Under the pieces are notes generated by a model. The model did no database searches. It was given only the letters and a program-made list of their open reading frames with translations, and had not been told where the DNA came from. Positions 15,933 through 23,724 of a stretch of DNA of 32,509 nucleotides are shown piece after piece. A program made the translations under genes and the position numbers. The stretch lies in the NCBI GenBank assembly GCA_964444555.1, contig CAYUHC010000007.1, positions 1-32,509 of the forward strand, given 5' to 3'. This stretch comes from CAYUHC01 sp964444555. Its GTDB lineage: Bacteria; Patescibacteriota; Minisyncoccia; Phycocordibacterales; JACOZG01. Numbering within the stretch: the first letter of the stretch is position 1; each line of letters begins with the position of its first letter.

Positions 15933-15970
15933 GCTGGTGGGGCCGGGAATGGTTCCTGGCTCTACCCAGC
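15933..15970 (+). promoter_or_regulatory. Hairpin in the 5' leader of the 31-codon gene
   Basis: The inner stem GCCGGGAA/TTCCTGGC (15942-15949 with 15953-15960, one G-T pair) is enclosed by GCTGG/CCAGC (15933-15937 with 15966-15970). It begins just after the predicted transcription start and ends 20 nt before the SD. It may stabilise the mRNA 5' end or be part of a small RNA. Confidence 0.55.
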
Positions 15971-16002
15971 GAGTGGAAACAACTACAACCAGGAGAATCG
16001 AG

Positions 16003-16098
16003 ATGTTCGAAGGAATGACTCTCGATGATATCCGGGCCGCTGCCGCGGCCGGGGTCGTGTCGGCCCGTAAGTTCCTCGCCAATATCGGCGAGGAGTGA
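16003..16098 (+). CDS. 31-residue peptide in its own promoter-terminator cassette
   Basis: A short gene encoding a probably helical, non-membrane peptide (MFEGMTLDDIRAAAAAGVV, then SARKFLANIGEE). AGGAG (15991-15995) lies 7 nt before the ATG. A consensus-like promoter and structured leader lie upstream, and a perfect 10-bp terminator hairpin downstream. The strong signals predict high expression of either the peptide or the transcript itself. No family is recognised. The alternative is a small RNA with an incidental reading frame, but the SD argues for translation. Confidence 0.6.
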   Translation: MFEGMTLDDIRAAAAAGVVSARKFLANIGEE

Positions 16099-16124
16099 GA
16101 CAACCCCCAGGGATGGGAGAGGTG

Positions 16125-16154
16125 GGTCCAGCAAATCTTGCTGGACCTTTTTGT
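16125..16154 (+). terminator. Intrinsic terminator of the 31-codon cassette
   Basis: A perfect 10-bp stem GGTCCAGCAA/TTGCTGGACC (16125-16134 with 16138-16147, loop ATC) is followed by TTTTTGTG. Confidence 0.93.
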
Positions 16155-16190
16155 GTGCTCATTTAAATTAAATATGTTAGTCTTGACCCT

Positions 16191-17465
16191 ATGACTAAAG
16201 ATGCTCGACGAGTAACTCTGCCTAGCGGTGTAAGATTAATTATGATCCCTCGTCCAGAGGCGATTGCCACCTCGATTATGGTCGCGGTGGAGACGGGCTC
16301 TAAGTACGAGACGCCGGCGCAAAGCGGCTTGTCTCACTTCTTGGAGCACATGTGCTTTAAGGGCACGACCAAGCATCCGACGGCGCTTTCGATCGCGGCG
16401 GAGTTTGACGCCATGGGAGCACAAAATAATGCTTTTACCTCGCAAGAATTTACTGGTTACTATGCGACGGTCGAGCCAGATCAGGCGTCGCGAGCGCTCT
16501 CGCTTTTGGCTGAAATGTATTTGGAGCCAACTTTACCAGAGCCCGAGATCCAAAAGGAGAAGGGAGTGATTGTTGAGGAGATTAATATGTACGAGGATGA
16601 GCCTCGTCGGAATGTCCACAATGTTTTGATGCGGGCGGTGTACGGTGATCAGCCGGCGGGACGTCCCATTTTGGGCACGATTGATTCGGTCCGCGCGATG
16701 ACTCGGCAAGATTTTGTTAAATATCGTCGAGCTCATTATGTGGCGTCCAAGACGATTGTGACGATCGCGGGCAAGTTTGATCCTGCCACCATCAAGCGCC
16801 AAGTGGCGAAAGAGTTTGCGGCCGTTTCTCCGGGTCGTCGTCAGGGCAAGGAAAAAGTTAAGGACGCCCAGAAGGCGCCCGTGGCGCAGGTGTTAAAAAA
16901 GGATTCGGACCAAACTCATCTGGCGCTAGCCTTTCGGGCTTTGGCGGCCAACCATCCTGATTACTACGCGGCCGAAGTGTTGGGAGCGATTTTGGGTGGT
17001 GGGATGGGATCGCGCCTCTGGCAAGTAGTTCGGGAGGAGTTAGGCGCCGCTTACTATGTGGGCGGTGGTCACGATTCTTACACCGATCATGGGCTGATGG
17101 TTTTTTCGGCGGGGATCGAAAGCTCTCGTCTTGATCAGGTTTTGCCCGCGATGCTTGGTGAATGTCGGCGTTTAACTTCTGACTTGGTTCCGGCCGAAGA
17201 ACTGGCTCGAGTTAAGCAGTCATTGGTAGGTAATTTAATGTTGGGGCTTGAGCGAGCTTCTAATTTGGGCTGGCACTATACGGCGAGCGAAATTTTAACT
17301 GGTGAATTAGTCTCGCCTCAGGTAGTGGCGCGGAAGCTCCGCGCGGTGACGGCGGAGGAGGTTCGCCGAGTGGCGCGTAAAATATTTTCGCCCACCCGTC
17401 TTTCGGCCGCGGTGATCGGGCCACTTTCTGATTCTAAGGTGGTGGAGCGCCTGCTGACCCTGTAG
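16191..17465 (+). CDS. M16-family zinc metallopeptidase
   Basis: A 424-residue peptidase of the insulinase/mitochondrial-processing-peptidase type. The inverted zinc motif HFLEH is at residues 49-53. The distal acidic ligand lies in EEINMYEDEP near residue 130, and the C-terminal domain carries GGGMGSRLWQVVREELGAAY near 267. No signal peptide is apparent, so it may be cytoplasmic or use an unusual route. It is followed after 12 nt by the permease gene. Family members cleave small peptides or presequences; the substrate here is unknown. Confidence 0.92.
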   Translation: MTKDARRVTLPSGVRLIMIPRPEAIATSIMVAVETGSKYETPAQSGLSHFLEHMCFKGTTKHPTALSIAAEFDAMGAQNNAFTSQEFTGYYATVEPDQASRALSLLAEMYLEPTLPEPEIQKEKGVIVEEINMYEDEPRRNVHNVLMRAVYGDQPAGRPILGTIDSVRAMTRQDFVKYRRAHYVASKTIVTIAGKFDPATIKRQVAKEFAAVSPGRRQGKEKVKDAQKAPVAQVLKKDSDQTHLALAFRALAANHPDYYAAEVLGAILGGGMGSRLWQVVREELGAAYYVGGGHDSYTDHGLMVFSAGIESSRLDQVLPAMLGECRRLTSDLVPAEELARVKQSLVGNLMLGLERASNLGWHYTASEILTGELVSPQVVARKLRAVTAEEVRRVARKIFSPTRLSAAVIGPLSDSKVVERLLTL

Positions 17466-17477
17466 TACAATAGCGTT

Positions 17478-18539
17478 ATGTCTCCTGATCGCAATCCAAC
17501 GCTAATTACCATCTCGCTTTCAACAATTATCAAGACGGTGTTGGTCTTGGGCTTGTTGTGGGTGGTCTTTTTGCTTAAAGATTTGGTTTTGGTCTTGCTA
17601 ACTTCCGTGGTAATTGCCGCCGCCGTTGAACCGATGGTCCGGTGGTTTTCGCAATATCGGATTCCGCGCGTCTTAGCCGTGTTGATTATCTATGTTTTGA
17701 CCTTTGGCGTGGTGGTGGTGCTTTTACCTTTCTTTTTATTCCCGATTATCGGAGATCTGGTGGAACTTTCGGCCACCTTGCCCGAGCGGTTGGGGGGGAT
17801 TCCGGAGTGGATTTCGGCGCAGGGCGGGTCATCCTTGATGTCTAGTGGCTTTGATAGTTTGGCCCTCAACGACTTTTTGGTTAGTTTGCAGGGGAGCTTT
17901 AGTAATTTACCCAAAGGTTTCGTGCAGGCAACGAGCTTGGCCTTCGGCGGCTTTTTCAGCTTTGTGTTGATTGTAGTCATCTCGTTTTATCTAGCGGTCC
18001 AGCGTCATGGGATCGAAATTTTTCTCCGCTTAGTTACGCCCATTAAGCAAGAGAGTTATATTTTGGATTTGTGGAGTAGGGCGCAACGCAAGATCGGCTA
18101 TTGGATGCAGGGTCAGTTGGTGTTGGGATTAGTGATTGGCGTGTTGGTGTTTTTGGGCCTAACTATTTTACAGGTTCGCTATGCTTTGGTTTTGGGAATC
18201 TTGGCCGCCATTTTGGAGTTGATCCCGTTCTTTGGTCCGATTTTGTCGGCCGTGCCGGCCGTGCTTTTGGGCTTCTCGGTTGGGCCATCTAAGGGTTTGA
18301 TGGTTCTGGGCTTTTACATCATTATCCAGCAGTTTGAGAATCATTTGATCTATCCTTTGGTGGTAAACAAGATCGTGGGCCTGCCGCCGCTCGTGGTTAT
18401 TTTGGCTTTGCTGGTCGGCGCTCAGCTGGCTGGATTTTTGGGCCTCATTTTGGCGGTGCCGCTGGCGACCGTTTTGATGGAATTGACGAATGATTTTGCG
18501 AAAAATAAGTATTCTTTCCGCGCGCTCGATGGCCACTAA
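17478..18539 (+). CDS. AI-2E family transporter (UPF0118-type permease)
   Basis: A 353-residue polytopic membrane protein with about seven to eight hydrophobic segments: an N-terminal pair, a long extracytoplasmic loop, then four or five helices. Family hallmarks include SVVIAAAVEPMV near the N terminus, the GQLVLGLVIG segment, and ELIPFFGPILSAVPAV followed by NKIVGLPPLVVILALLVG. Family members are reported to export autoinducer-2 or to act as ion antiporters; the substrate here is not inferable. TACAAT (17466-17471) is only 6 nt from the ATG. Its end overlaps the metG start by 11 nt. Confidence 0.92.
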   Translation: MSPDRNPTLITISLSTIIKTVLVLGLLWVVFLLKDLVLVLLTSVVIAAAVEPMVRWFSQYRIPRVLAVLIIYVLTFGVVVVLLPFFLFPIIGDLVELSATLPERLGGIPEWISAQGGSSLMSSGFDSLALNDFLVSLQGSFSNLPKGFVQATSLAFGGFFSFVLIVVISFYLAVQRHGIEIFLRLVTPIKQESYILDLWSRAQRKIGYWMQGQLVLGLVIGVLVFLGLTILQVRYALVLGILAAILELIPFFGPILSAVPAVLLGFSVGPSKGLMVLGFYIIIQQFENHLIYPLVVNKIVGLPPLVVILALLVGAQLAGFLGLILAVPLATVLMELTNDFAKNKYSFRALDGH

Positions 18540-19959
18540 GCTTTATCTCACCACCACCTTGCCTTATGTTAACGCGGAGCCCCATTTGGGTTTTGCCGCG
18601 GAGTTGATCCATGCGGATATTGTTGCTCGCGTGGCTTTGGCCCGGGGTGAAGAAGTCTTTTTAAACACTGGCACGGACGAACACGGCTTAAAAGTTTTTC
18701 GTAATGCTGAGTCGGCCGGTGAGCACCCTCAGGCCTATGTGGATCGCTTGGCCGCTCGTTTCCGTGAACTTTTGCCCGCGCTCGGTGTCTGGGAGGGGGC
18801 GCATTTTGTGCGTACGACTGACGCTCACCACGTCGCCGCGGCGCAGGAATTTTGGCGTCGCTGCGCCGCGGCCGGAGACATTTATAAAAAACAATATCAG
18901 GTTAAATATTGCGTCGGTTGCGAATTGGAAAAAACCGATTCGGAGTTAGCTGATGGCCGCTGCCCACTGCACCCTAATTTAGAGTTAGAAATTATTGATG
19001 AGGAAAATTATTTTTTCCGCTTTTCTAAATATCAAATCGCTTTGCAAGAGTTGTATTATAAGCAGTCAGACTTTGTTGTACCGGAGCATCGTTACAATGA
19101 GATCAAGGCCTTTGTGGATCGCGGTTTAGAAGATTTTAGTATTTCGCGTCTAGCCAAAAAGATGCCTTGGGGCGTCCCTGTTCCTGGTGATCCTGAACAT
19201 GTGATGTATGTCTGGTTTGACGCTCTGGTTAATTACGTTTCGGCGATTGGTTGGCCAGAAAATAAAAAGTGGCAAGATTGGTGGCCGGTCGTCCAGTTTG
19301 CGGGCAAAGATAATTTACGGCAACAGGCGGCGATGTGGCAGGCGATGCTCTTGTCGGCGGGCCTCGCCCCTTCGCGTCAAATTGTGATCCGGGGCTTTGT
19401 GGCTGGTGAGGGTGGCCAGAAAATGAGTAAATCGCTCGGCAATGTGATTAACCCCTTTGATCTGGTGGCCGAATATGGCACCGACGCCGTGCGTTACTTT
19501 GTCGCGCGGCACCTTAATCCGTTTGAAGATACGCCCGTGACGCTTGAGCGAATCCGTGAGGCGTACAATTCGGGCTTGGCTAATGGATTGGGCAATCTGG
19601 TTAGCCGGATAATGAAAATGGTGACGAGTTATCACGTAACAACTTCCTTTAAGTTTGATCCAAATCACGATTCAGTAAAACGTTACCGTGAGGCTCTTGA
19701 TGGATTTAATATCCAAAAAGCCATTAATGAAATTTGGGCTTGGGTCGGAAGCATGGACAGGACGATTCAAGAAGAAAAACCCTTCGCGCTTATAAAAACT
19801 GATCCAAATAGAGCCAAACTTATTTTGGTTTCTTTGCTTTCTAATCTATCGATGATAGCTAAGCTCCTAGATCCTTTAATGCCCGAGACTGCCAAAACCA
19901 TTCAGGAGCTAATCAAAAATAACCAAATGCCCACCGCCCCTCTCTTTTTGCGGAAATGA
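18529..19959 (+). CDS. metG: Methionyl-tRNA synthetase
   Basis: A class I synthetase, 476 residues. The N terminus is TKLYLTTTLPYVNAEPHLGF; the usual HIGH tetrapeptide reads HLGF here. A zinc-type segment (YCVGCELEKTDSEL, then CPLH) follows, then WFDALVNYVSA and the KMSKS motif (QKMSKSLGNVINP). The C-terminal anticodon-binding helices are present, but no EMAP-type tRNA-binding domain. ATG 18529 is chosen because it leads straight into the first beta strand; it overlaps the permease gene by 11 nt. The last 350 nt are more AT-rich than the rest. The stop codon overlaps the next ATG. Confidence 0.94.
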   Translation: MATKLYLTTTLPYVNAEPHLGFAAELIHADIVARVALARGEEVFLNTGTDEHGLKVFRNAESAGEHPQAYVDRLAARFRELLPALGVWEGAHFVRTTDAHHVAAAQEFWRRCAAAGDIYKKQYQVKYCVGCELEKTDSELADGRCPLHPNLELEIIDEENYFFRFSKYQIALQELYYKQSDFVVPEHRYNEIKAFVDRGLEDFSISRLAKKMPWGVPVPGDPEHVMYVWFDALVNYVSAIGWPENKKWQDWWPVVQFAGKDNLRQQAAMWQAMLLSAGLAPSRQIVIRGFVAGEGGQKMSKSLGNVINPFDLVAEYGTDAVRYFVARHLNPFEDTPVTLERIREAYNSGLANGLGNLVSRIMKMVTSYHVTTSFKFDPNHDSVKRYREALDGFNIQKAINEIWAWVGSMDRTIQEEKPFALIKTDPNRAKLILVSLLSNLSMIAKLLDPLMPETAKTIQELIKNNQMPTAPLFLRK

Positions 19960-20108
19960 AAGAAAAAGCCATTAAGCTAAAGATCTCTAAGGAAATTTTG
20001 GTGCATTTCCAATGCGGCAAGTGTCTCAAGTGGTGGTCAATCGGCGATGCGCCTAAGTCAAAAAAACTTTGGTATTGCCCGTGGTGTGGTAAAAAACAAA
20101 ATAATTAA
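19956..20108 (+). CDS. 50-residue zinc-ribbon miniprotein
   Basis: A short gene starting inside the metG stop codon (ATGA overlap) and ending directly before the tatD ATG, so it is locked into the metG-tatD transcript. The peptide has two CxxC pairs, QCGKCLKWW and YCPWCGKK, about 20 residues apart, a typical zinc-ribbon layout, on a basic background. It could bind RNA or act as a small structural or regulatory protein. No specific family was recognised. The exact fit between neighbours and the paired cysteines support it as a real gene. Confidence 0.75.
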   Translation: MKEKAIKLKISKEILVHFQCGKCLKWWSIGDAPKSKKLWYCPWCGKKQNN

Positions 20109-20879
20109 ATGAAACTTCTTGATATCCACGCGCATTTAAATTTTCCTGACTACGATCAAGATCGCGACGCCGTGATTGCTAAGCTGACGGCGGCTGAATG
20201 TGGAGTGATTAACGTCGGGGCTGATTTGGCAACTTCGCGTGAGGTAGTTGAGCTGACTAATCAGCCTAATTTTTGGGCCACGGTAGGATTGCATCCCCAC
20301 GCGGCGCTGAATGAAATTGATTGGAAAACTTTTGAGTCTTTGGCGGCGCATAATCGGGTGGTGGCGATTGGGGAGTGCGGGCTAGATTTTTTTCGTTTAC
20401 CAACCGATGAGGCTGAGCGCTCGTCTATTATTGCTCGCCAGGCCGAAGTTTTTGAGCGTCAGATTGAAGTGGCCGCGCGCCTCGGCAAACCCCTAATGTT
20501 GCACATCCGAGAGGCCTATGATGAGGTGCTCGCGATTTTAAAACGTCATCCAGGGGTGCGTGGCAATGCCCACTTTTTTGCCGGCTCTCTGGCCCAGGCC
20601 AAAGCTTTTCTCGAGCTCGGTTTTACCCTGTCTTTTACGGGAGTAGTCACCTTTACTAACGATTATGACGAGGTTATTCGCGCCACTCCCGTTGACCAGT
20701 TGCTGGTGGAGACTGATTCGCCCTACGTGGCCCCAGTGCCTCATCGTGGCCAGCGTAATGAGCCGCTCTATGTGGCCGAAGTAGCTAAGCGAGTGGCCGA
20801 GCTTAAGGGTGTCGGAGTGGAGGAGTTGTGGACTCAGGTTTTGGCCACCGCTGGCCGCGTTTTCGGTTTGCATAATTGA
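20109..20879 (+). CDS. tatD: TatD-family hydrolase / DNase
   Basis: A 256-residue metal-dependent hydrolase of the TatD family (TIM barrel). The N-terminal metal pair is DIHAHLNFPDYDQD. Further ligands lie in AIGECGLDFF, MLHIREAYDE and NAHFFAGS, and the C-terminal signature is LLVETDSPYVAPVPHRGQRN. Family members are 3'-5' exonucleases or deoxyribonucleases in DNA repair and quality control. The start codon directly follows the preceding stop codon. The length is normal. Confidence 0.93.
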   Translation: MKLLDIHAHLNFPDYDQDRDAVIAKLTAAECGVINVGADLATSREVVELTNQPNFWATVGLHPHAALNEIDWKTFESLAAHNRVVAIGECGLDFFRLPTDEAERSSIIARQAEVFERQIEVAARLGKPLMLHIREAYDEVLAILKRHPGVRGNAHFFAGSLAQAKAFLELGFTLSFTGVVTFTNDYDEVIRATPVDQLLVETDSPYVAPVPHRGQRNEPLYVAEVAKRVAELKGVGVEELWTQVLATAGRVFGLHN

Positions 20880-20896
20880 TACCCTTCTGGTACTAT
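20868..20896 (+). promoter_or_regulatory. Promoter of rpsF-ssb-rpsR
   Basis: TTGCAT (20868-20873), 17 nt, then TACTAT (20891-20896), preceded by TGG. The rpsF ATG follows after 7 nt, predicting a leaderless or near-leaderless mRNA. Confidence 0.6.
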
Positions 20897-20903
20897 ACGC
20901 GCT

Positions 20904-21404
20904 ATGGAAAAACGAACCGCAGAAAGCTCAGCCGACTCTGTCAAGGCATACGAAGTGGCTTATTTATTGACCCCACTTTTGCCTGAGGAGCGGGCCGCTG
21001 AGATGAGTCAGCTTTTAATCGCTGATCAGTTGACCGCCGCTGGTGGTCGGGTGATCTCAAGCGATACTCCGAAGATGATCTCTTTGGCTTATTCTATTAA
21101 GAAGGTGGTGGAGCACAAATCTAGCTTGTTCCGCGAAGCTTACTTTGGTTGGACGCGCTTTGAGGCCCCAGCTGAGTTTGCCCCAGCTTTGATTGAGAAT
21201 CTCAAAAAGGCTCCAGAGGTGGTCCGCTCACTCGTTATTGCCTTGCCTAAAGAGGCCTTGCGCGAAGTGGTTAAGCGACCTCGCCGTGTGCCAACTGCCG
21301 CGGTAACGCCTGAGGGCGAAAGTCCGGTAACGGGAGCGGTGCCACTTGATGAGGCCGTCCTCGACACGAAGATTGATGAACTTTTAGTTACCCCTCAAGC
21401 TTAA
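20904..21404 (+). CDS. rpsF: 30S ribosomal protein S6
   Basis: Small-subunit protein bS6, which pairs with S18 on the platform. The core fold (YEVAYLLTPLLPEER, then MISLAYSIKKVVEHKSS) is preceded by about 14 extra residues. It is followed by an acidic, proline-containing C-terminal extension of about 45 residues, so the total of 166 exceeds the usual 95-135. It is first gene of the conserved rpsF-ssb-rpsR order, with ssb starting 4 nt downstream. Confidence 0.95.
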   Translation: MEKRTAESSADSVKAYEVAYLLTPLLPEERAAEMSQLLIADQLTAAGGRVISSDTPKMISLAYSIKKVVEHKSSLFREAYFGWTRFEAPAEFAPALIENLKKAPEVVRSLVIALPKEALREVVKRPRRVPTAAVTPEGESPVTGAVPLDEAVLDTKIDELLVTPQA

Positions 21405-21408
21405 TTCG

Positions 21409-21861
21409 ATGTATCTAAACAAGGCGATCGTGATCGGCAACTTGACCCGGGATCCGGAGTTGCGATCCTTGCCTTCTGGCGTAAAAGTGTGTAGTTTTGC
21501 AGTAGCCACTAATCGAGTCTGGAAGGATAAGAATGGGGCTAAGCAAGAAGATACGCAGTACCACAACGTGGTTGTCTTCGGCACTCAGGCCGAAAATGTT
21601 GGCCAGTATCTGCATAAAGGCAACTCGGTTTTGGTTGAGGGTCGGATGCAAACGCGCAGCTGGGACGGCCAGGATGGCAAGAAGCAGTACCGGACAGAGA
21701 TTGTGGCCGAGCGCGTTCAGTTCGGCCCCAAGGGGGGATTTGCCCCAACATCTGCGCCGGCCTCTGGTGCGCCCGCGGCTCAGAGCTCTAGCGCCAAAGC
21801 CGAAGTCCCCACGATTGAGTACCCCGAAGAAGATATTAACCCTGATGATATTCCTTTTTAA
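21409..21861 (+). CDS. ssb: Single-stranded DNA-binding protein
   Basis: A 150-residue SSB. The OB-fold starts MYLNKAIVIGNLTRDPELRS and continues through WKDKNGAKQEDTQYHNVVVF and VEGRMQTRSWDGQDG. A low-complexity alanine/serine/proline linker leads to the acidic protein-interaction tip ending in NPDDIPF, the conserved C-terminal tail that recruits partners such as RecO. It is the middle gene of the rpsF-ssb-rpsR operon. Confidence 0.97.
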   Translation: MYLNKAIVIGNLTRDPELRSLPSGVKVCSFAVATNRVWKDKNGAKQEDTQYHNVVVFGTQAENVGQYLHKGNSVLVEGRMQTRSWDGQDGKKQYRTEIVAERVQFGPKGGFAPTSAPASGAPAAQSSSAKAEVPTIEYPEEDINPDDIPF

Positions 21862-21867
21862 TTAATT

Positions 21868-22077
21868 ATGAACAACACGAAGAACTGTCATTTTTGTACC
21901 AATAACGTTCAATACGTTGATTTTAAAGACGTTGAGACGCTTAAGAAGTTTATTGATCCGTACGCTCGGATTATGAATCATAAGCGCAGTGGCACCTGCT
22001 CTAAGCACCAGCGCAAACTAGCCGAAGCTCTTAAGCGAGCCCGCTTCATGGCCTTTTTGCCTTACATCGCTCGTTAA
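21868..22077 (+). CDS. rpsR: 30S ribosomal protein S18
   Basis: A 69-residue bS18, partner of S6. The N terminus keeps a CHFC pair, with another cysteine in SGTCSKHQRKL, compatible with the zinc-binding form. The signature IDPYARIMNHKRSGTCSKHQ is followed by the RARFMAFLPYI tail. It lies 6 nt after ssb. The gene ends convergently 23 nt from efp, and no clear terminator is seen between them. Confidence 0.96.
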   Translation: MNNTKNCHFCTNNVQYVDFKDVETLKKFIDPYARIMNHKRSGTCSKHQRKLAEALKRARFMAFLPYIAR

Positions 22078-22100
22078 GCGATCGTTCTTAAAACTAAACC

Positions 22101-22673
22101 TTATTTGTTCCGGCGTTCGACGTATTCGCCGGTTTCGGTGTTGATCACCAGGGTGTCGCCTTGGTTGACGAACATAGGGACGGTTAATTCGGCCCCCGTT
22201 TCTACCAGTACTTTTTTGGAGCCACCTTGGACGGTGTTGCCTTTGACGGCGGGTGCGGCCTCGGTGACTTTGAGTTCAACTTTAATGGGGATTTTGATGC
22301 CCACAAAACGATCGCCAAAAGTTAAGAGGGAGATGTTGGTGTTGGGCTTAACGTAGATAATTTTGTCCGCAATTAAGTTTTGCTCGAGCTTAAAGCGCTT
22401 AGATTTATCTTTCGCCTCACAGAACCAATATTCGCCTCGGTTGCTGTAGAGAAAAGTAACCTCCCGTTCCTCAAGTTCCGCTTCTTGGACCTTGTCGCTT
22501 ACCGCAAAGGAGTGCTCACGGACGCCACCAGTGATGAGATTGCGCAACTTGGTAGCGTTAACTGGCTTGCGCTGTTGTTTGCGAAAGACGTGACTAGAGA
22601 GCACTTCATAAGGCTCGTCGTCGAGCACGATATATCGGCGCTCGCGGATTTCGTTATATTCAAGTGTGGCCAT
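22101..22673 (-). CDS. efp: Translation elongation factor P
   Basis: A three-domain, 190-residue EF-P, which helps ribosomes through polyproline stretches by entering the E site. Domain I contains RKQQRKPVNATKLRNLITGG, and domains II and III follow (WFCEAKDKSKRFKL, then GAELTVPMFVNQGDTLVINT). By alignment to E. coli, the loop residue at the Lys34 position is glutamine, with lysines two residues to either side. The frame opens 14 residues further upstream, into the recA end, but the second ATG starts the usual MATLEYNEIRE, so it is chosen. It follows recA by 4 nt, probably in one transcript. Confidence 0.93.
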   Translation of the reverse strand: MATLEYNEIRERRYIVLDDEPYEVLSSHVFRKQQRKPVNATKLRNLITGGVREHSFAVSDKVQEAELEEREVTFLYSNRGEYWFCEAKDKSKRFKLEQNLIADKIIYVKPNTNISLLTFGDRFVGIKIPIKVELKVTEAAPAVKGNTVQGGSKKVLVETGAELTVPMFVNQGDTLVINTETGEYVERRNK

Positions 22674-22677
22674 AAAA

Positions 22678-23721
22678 TTATTCTTCGCTAGGCCGGACGT
22701 CTTCAGTGACAGCAACTCGAACTTTTTTCTCGAGCTCGTTTCGGAGTTTGGGATTTTCTTTCAAAAAGGTGCGGGCCGCGTCATAGCCTCGGCCCAGTTT
22801 AACCTCTTCTTTACCCTCCCCCGGCACATAACTATAAGACGAACCAGACTTGGAGATAATACCAGATTTTTCTCCGAGCGCAATAATTTCGCCTTCGGGG
22901 CTAATTCCTTCGTTGTAGAGGACGTCAAATTCGGCCACCTTAAAAGGGGAGGCAACTTTGTTTTTAACGACCTTAACGCGGACCCGTCCACCAACTACTT
23001 CTTCACCCTTTTTGATCTGAGCGATGCGGCGGATGTCTAGTCGGACCGAGGCATAAAACTTTAGCGCCTTGCCGCCAGGTGTCGTCTCGGGATTACCAAA
23101 CATCACCCCAATTTGCATGCGAATTTGGTTAATAAAGATGACGACGGTTTTGGACTTGGCGACGATAGCCGTCATTTTGCGGAGAGCTTGGCTCATCAAT
23201 CTGGCCTGTTTACCGACGTGGTAGGCCCCAACGTCACCTTCGATTTCGTCTTTAGGCGTGAGAGCGGCGACGGAGTCAATGACGACCACATCGATCTTGC
23301 CCGAGCGGATTAGGCTCTCGGCAATTTCTAGCGCTTGCTCACCGTAGTCGGGCTGAGAGATCAGGAGCTCGTCCGTTTTAACACCGATGCGTTTGGAATA
23401 TTCCGGATCAAGAGCGTGCTCGGCGTCGATGTAGGCGCAGACGCCACCATGACGTTGCGCTTCGGCAACCACGTGGAGAGCGAGCGTTGTTTTGCCAGAA
23501 GACTCGGGGCCGTAAATTTCGATGATTCGGCCGCGAGGCATGCCGCCGATGCCCAAAGCAGCATCAAGCGAGATGGAGCCACTCGAAATGGCGCCCACGG
23601 AAACTTTCGGCTTTTCGCCAAGCTTCATAATCGCACCCTCACCGAACTTGCTTTCGATCGAACGGATCGTATCACTAATGTCAGCTCCCGCCGGGAGCGT
23701 CTCGCGTTGTTTTTTGGCCAT
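22678..23721 (-). CDS. recA: Recombinase RecA
   Basis: A 347-residue RecA. It has Walker A GPESSGKTT (71-79), Walker B VVVIDSVAAL, the signature ALKFYASVRLDIRR, loop regions around IFINQIRMQIGVMFGNPETT, and the DNA-binding C-terminal part. The protein polymerises on single-stranded DNA and drives strand exchange. TATAAT on the minus strand (complement of 23728-23733) sits 6 nt before the ATG, giving a private near-leaderless promoter inside the ftsK-recA block. Confidence 0.98.
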   Translation of the reverse strand: MAKKQRETLPAGADISDTIRSIESKFGEGAIMKLGEKPKVSVGAISSGSISLDAALGIGGMPRGRIIEIYGPESSGKTTLALHVVAEAQRHGGVCAYIDAEHALDPEYSKRIGVKTDELLISQPDYGEQALEIAESLIRSGKIDVVVIDSVAALTPKDEIEGDVGAYHVGKQARLMSQALRKMTAIVAKSKTVVIFINQIRMQIGVMFGNPETTPGGKALKFYASVRLDIRRIAQIKKGEEVVGGRVRVKVVKNKVASPFKVAEFDVLYNEGISPEGEIIALGEKSGIISKSGSSYSYVPGEGKEEVKLGRGYDAARTFLKENPKLRNELEKKVRVAVTEDVRPSEE

Positions 23722-23724
23722 AGA

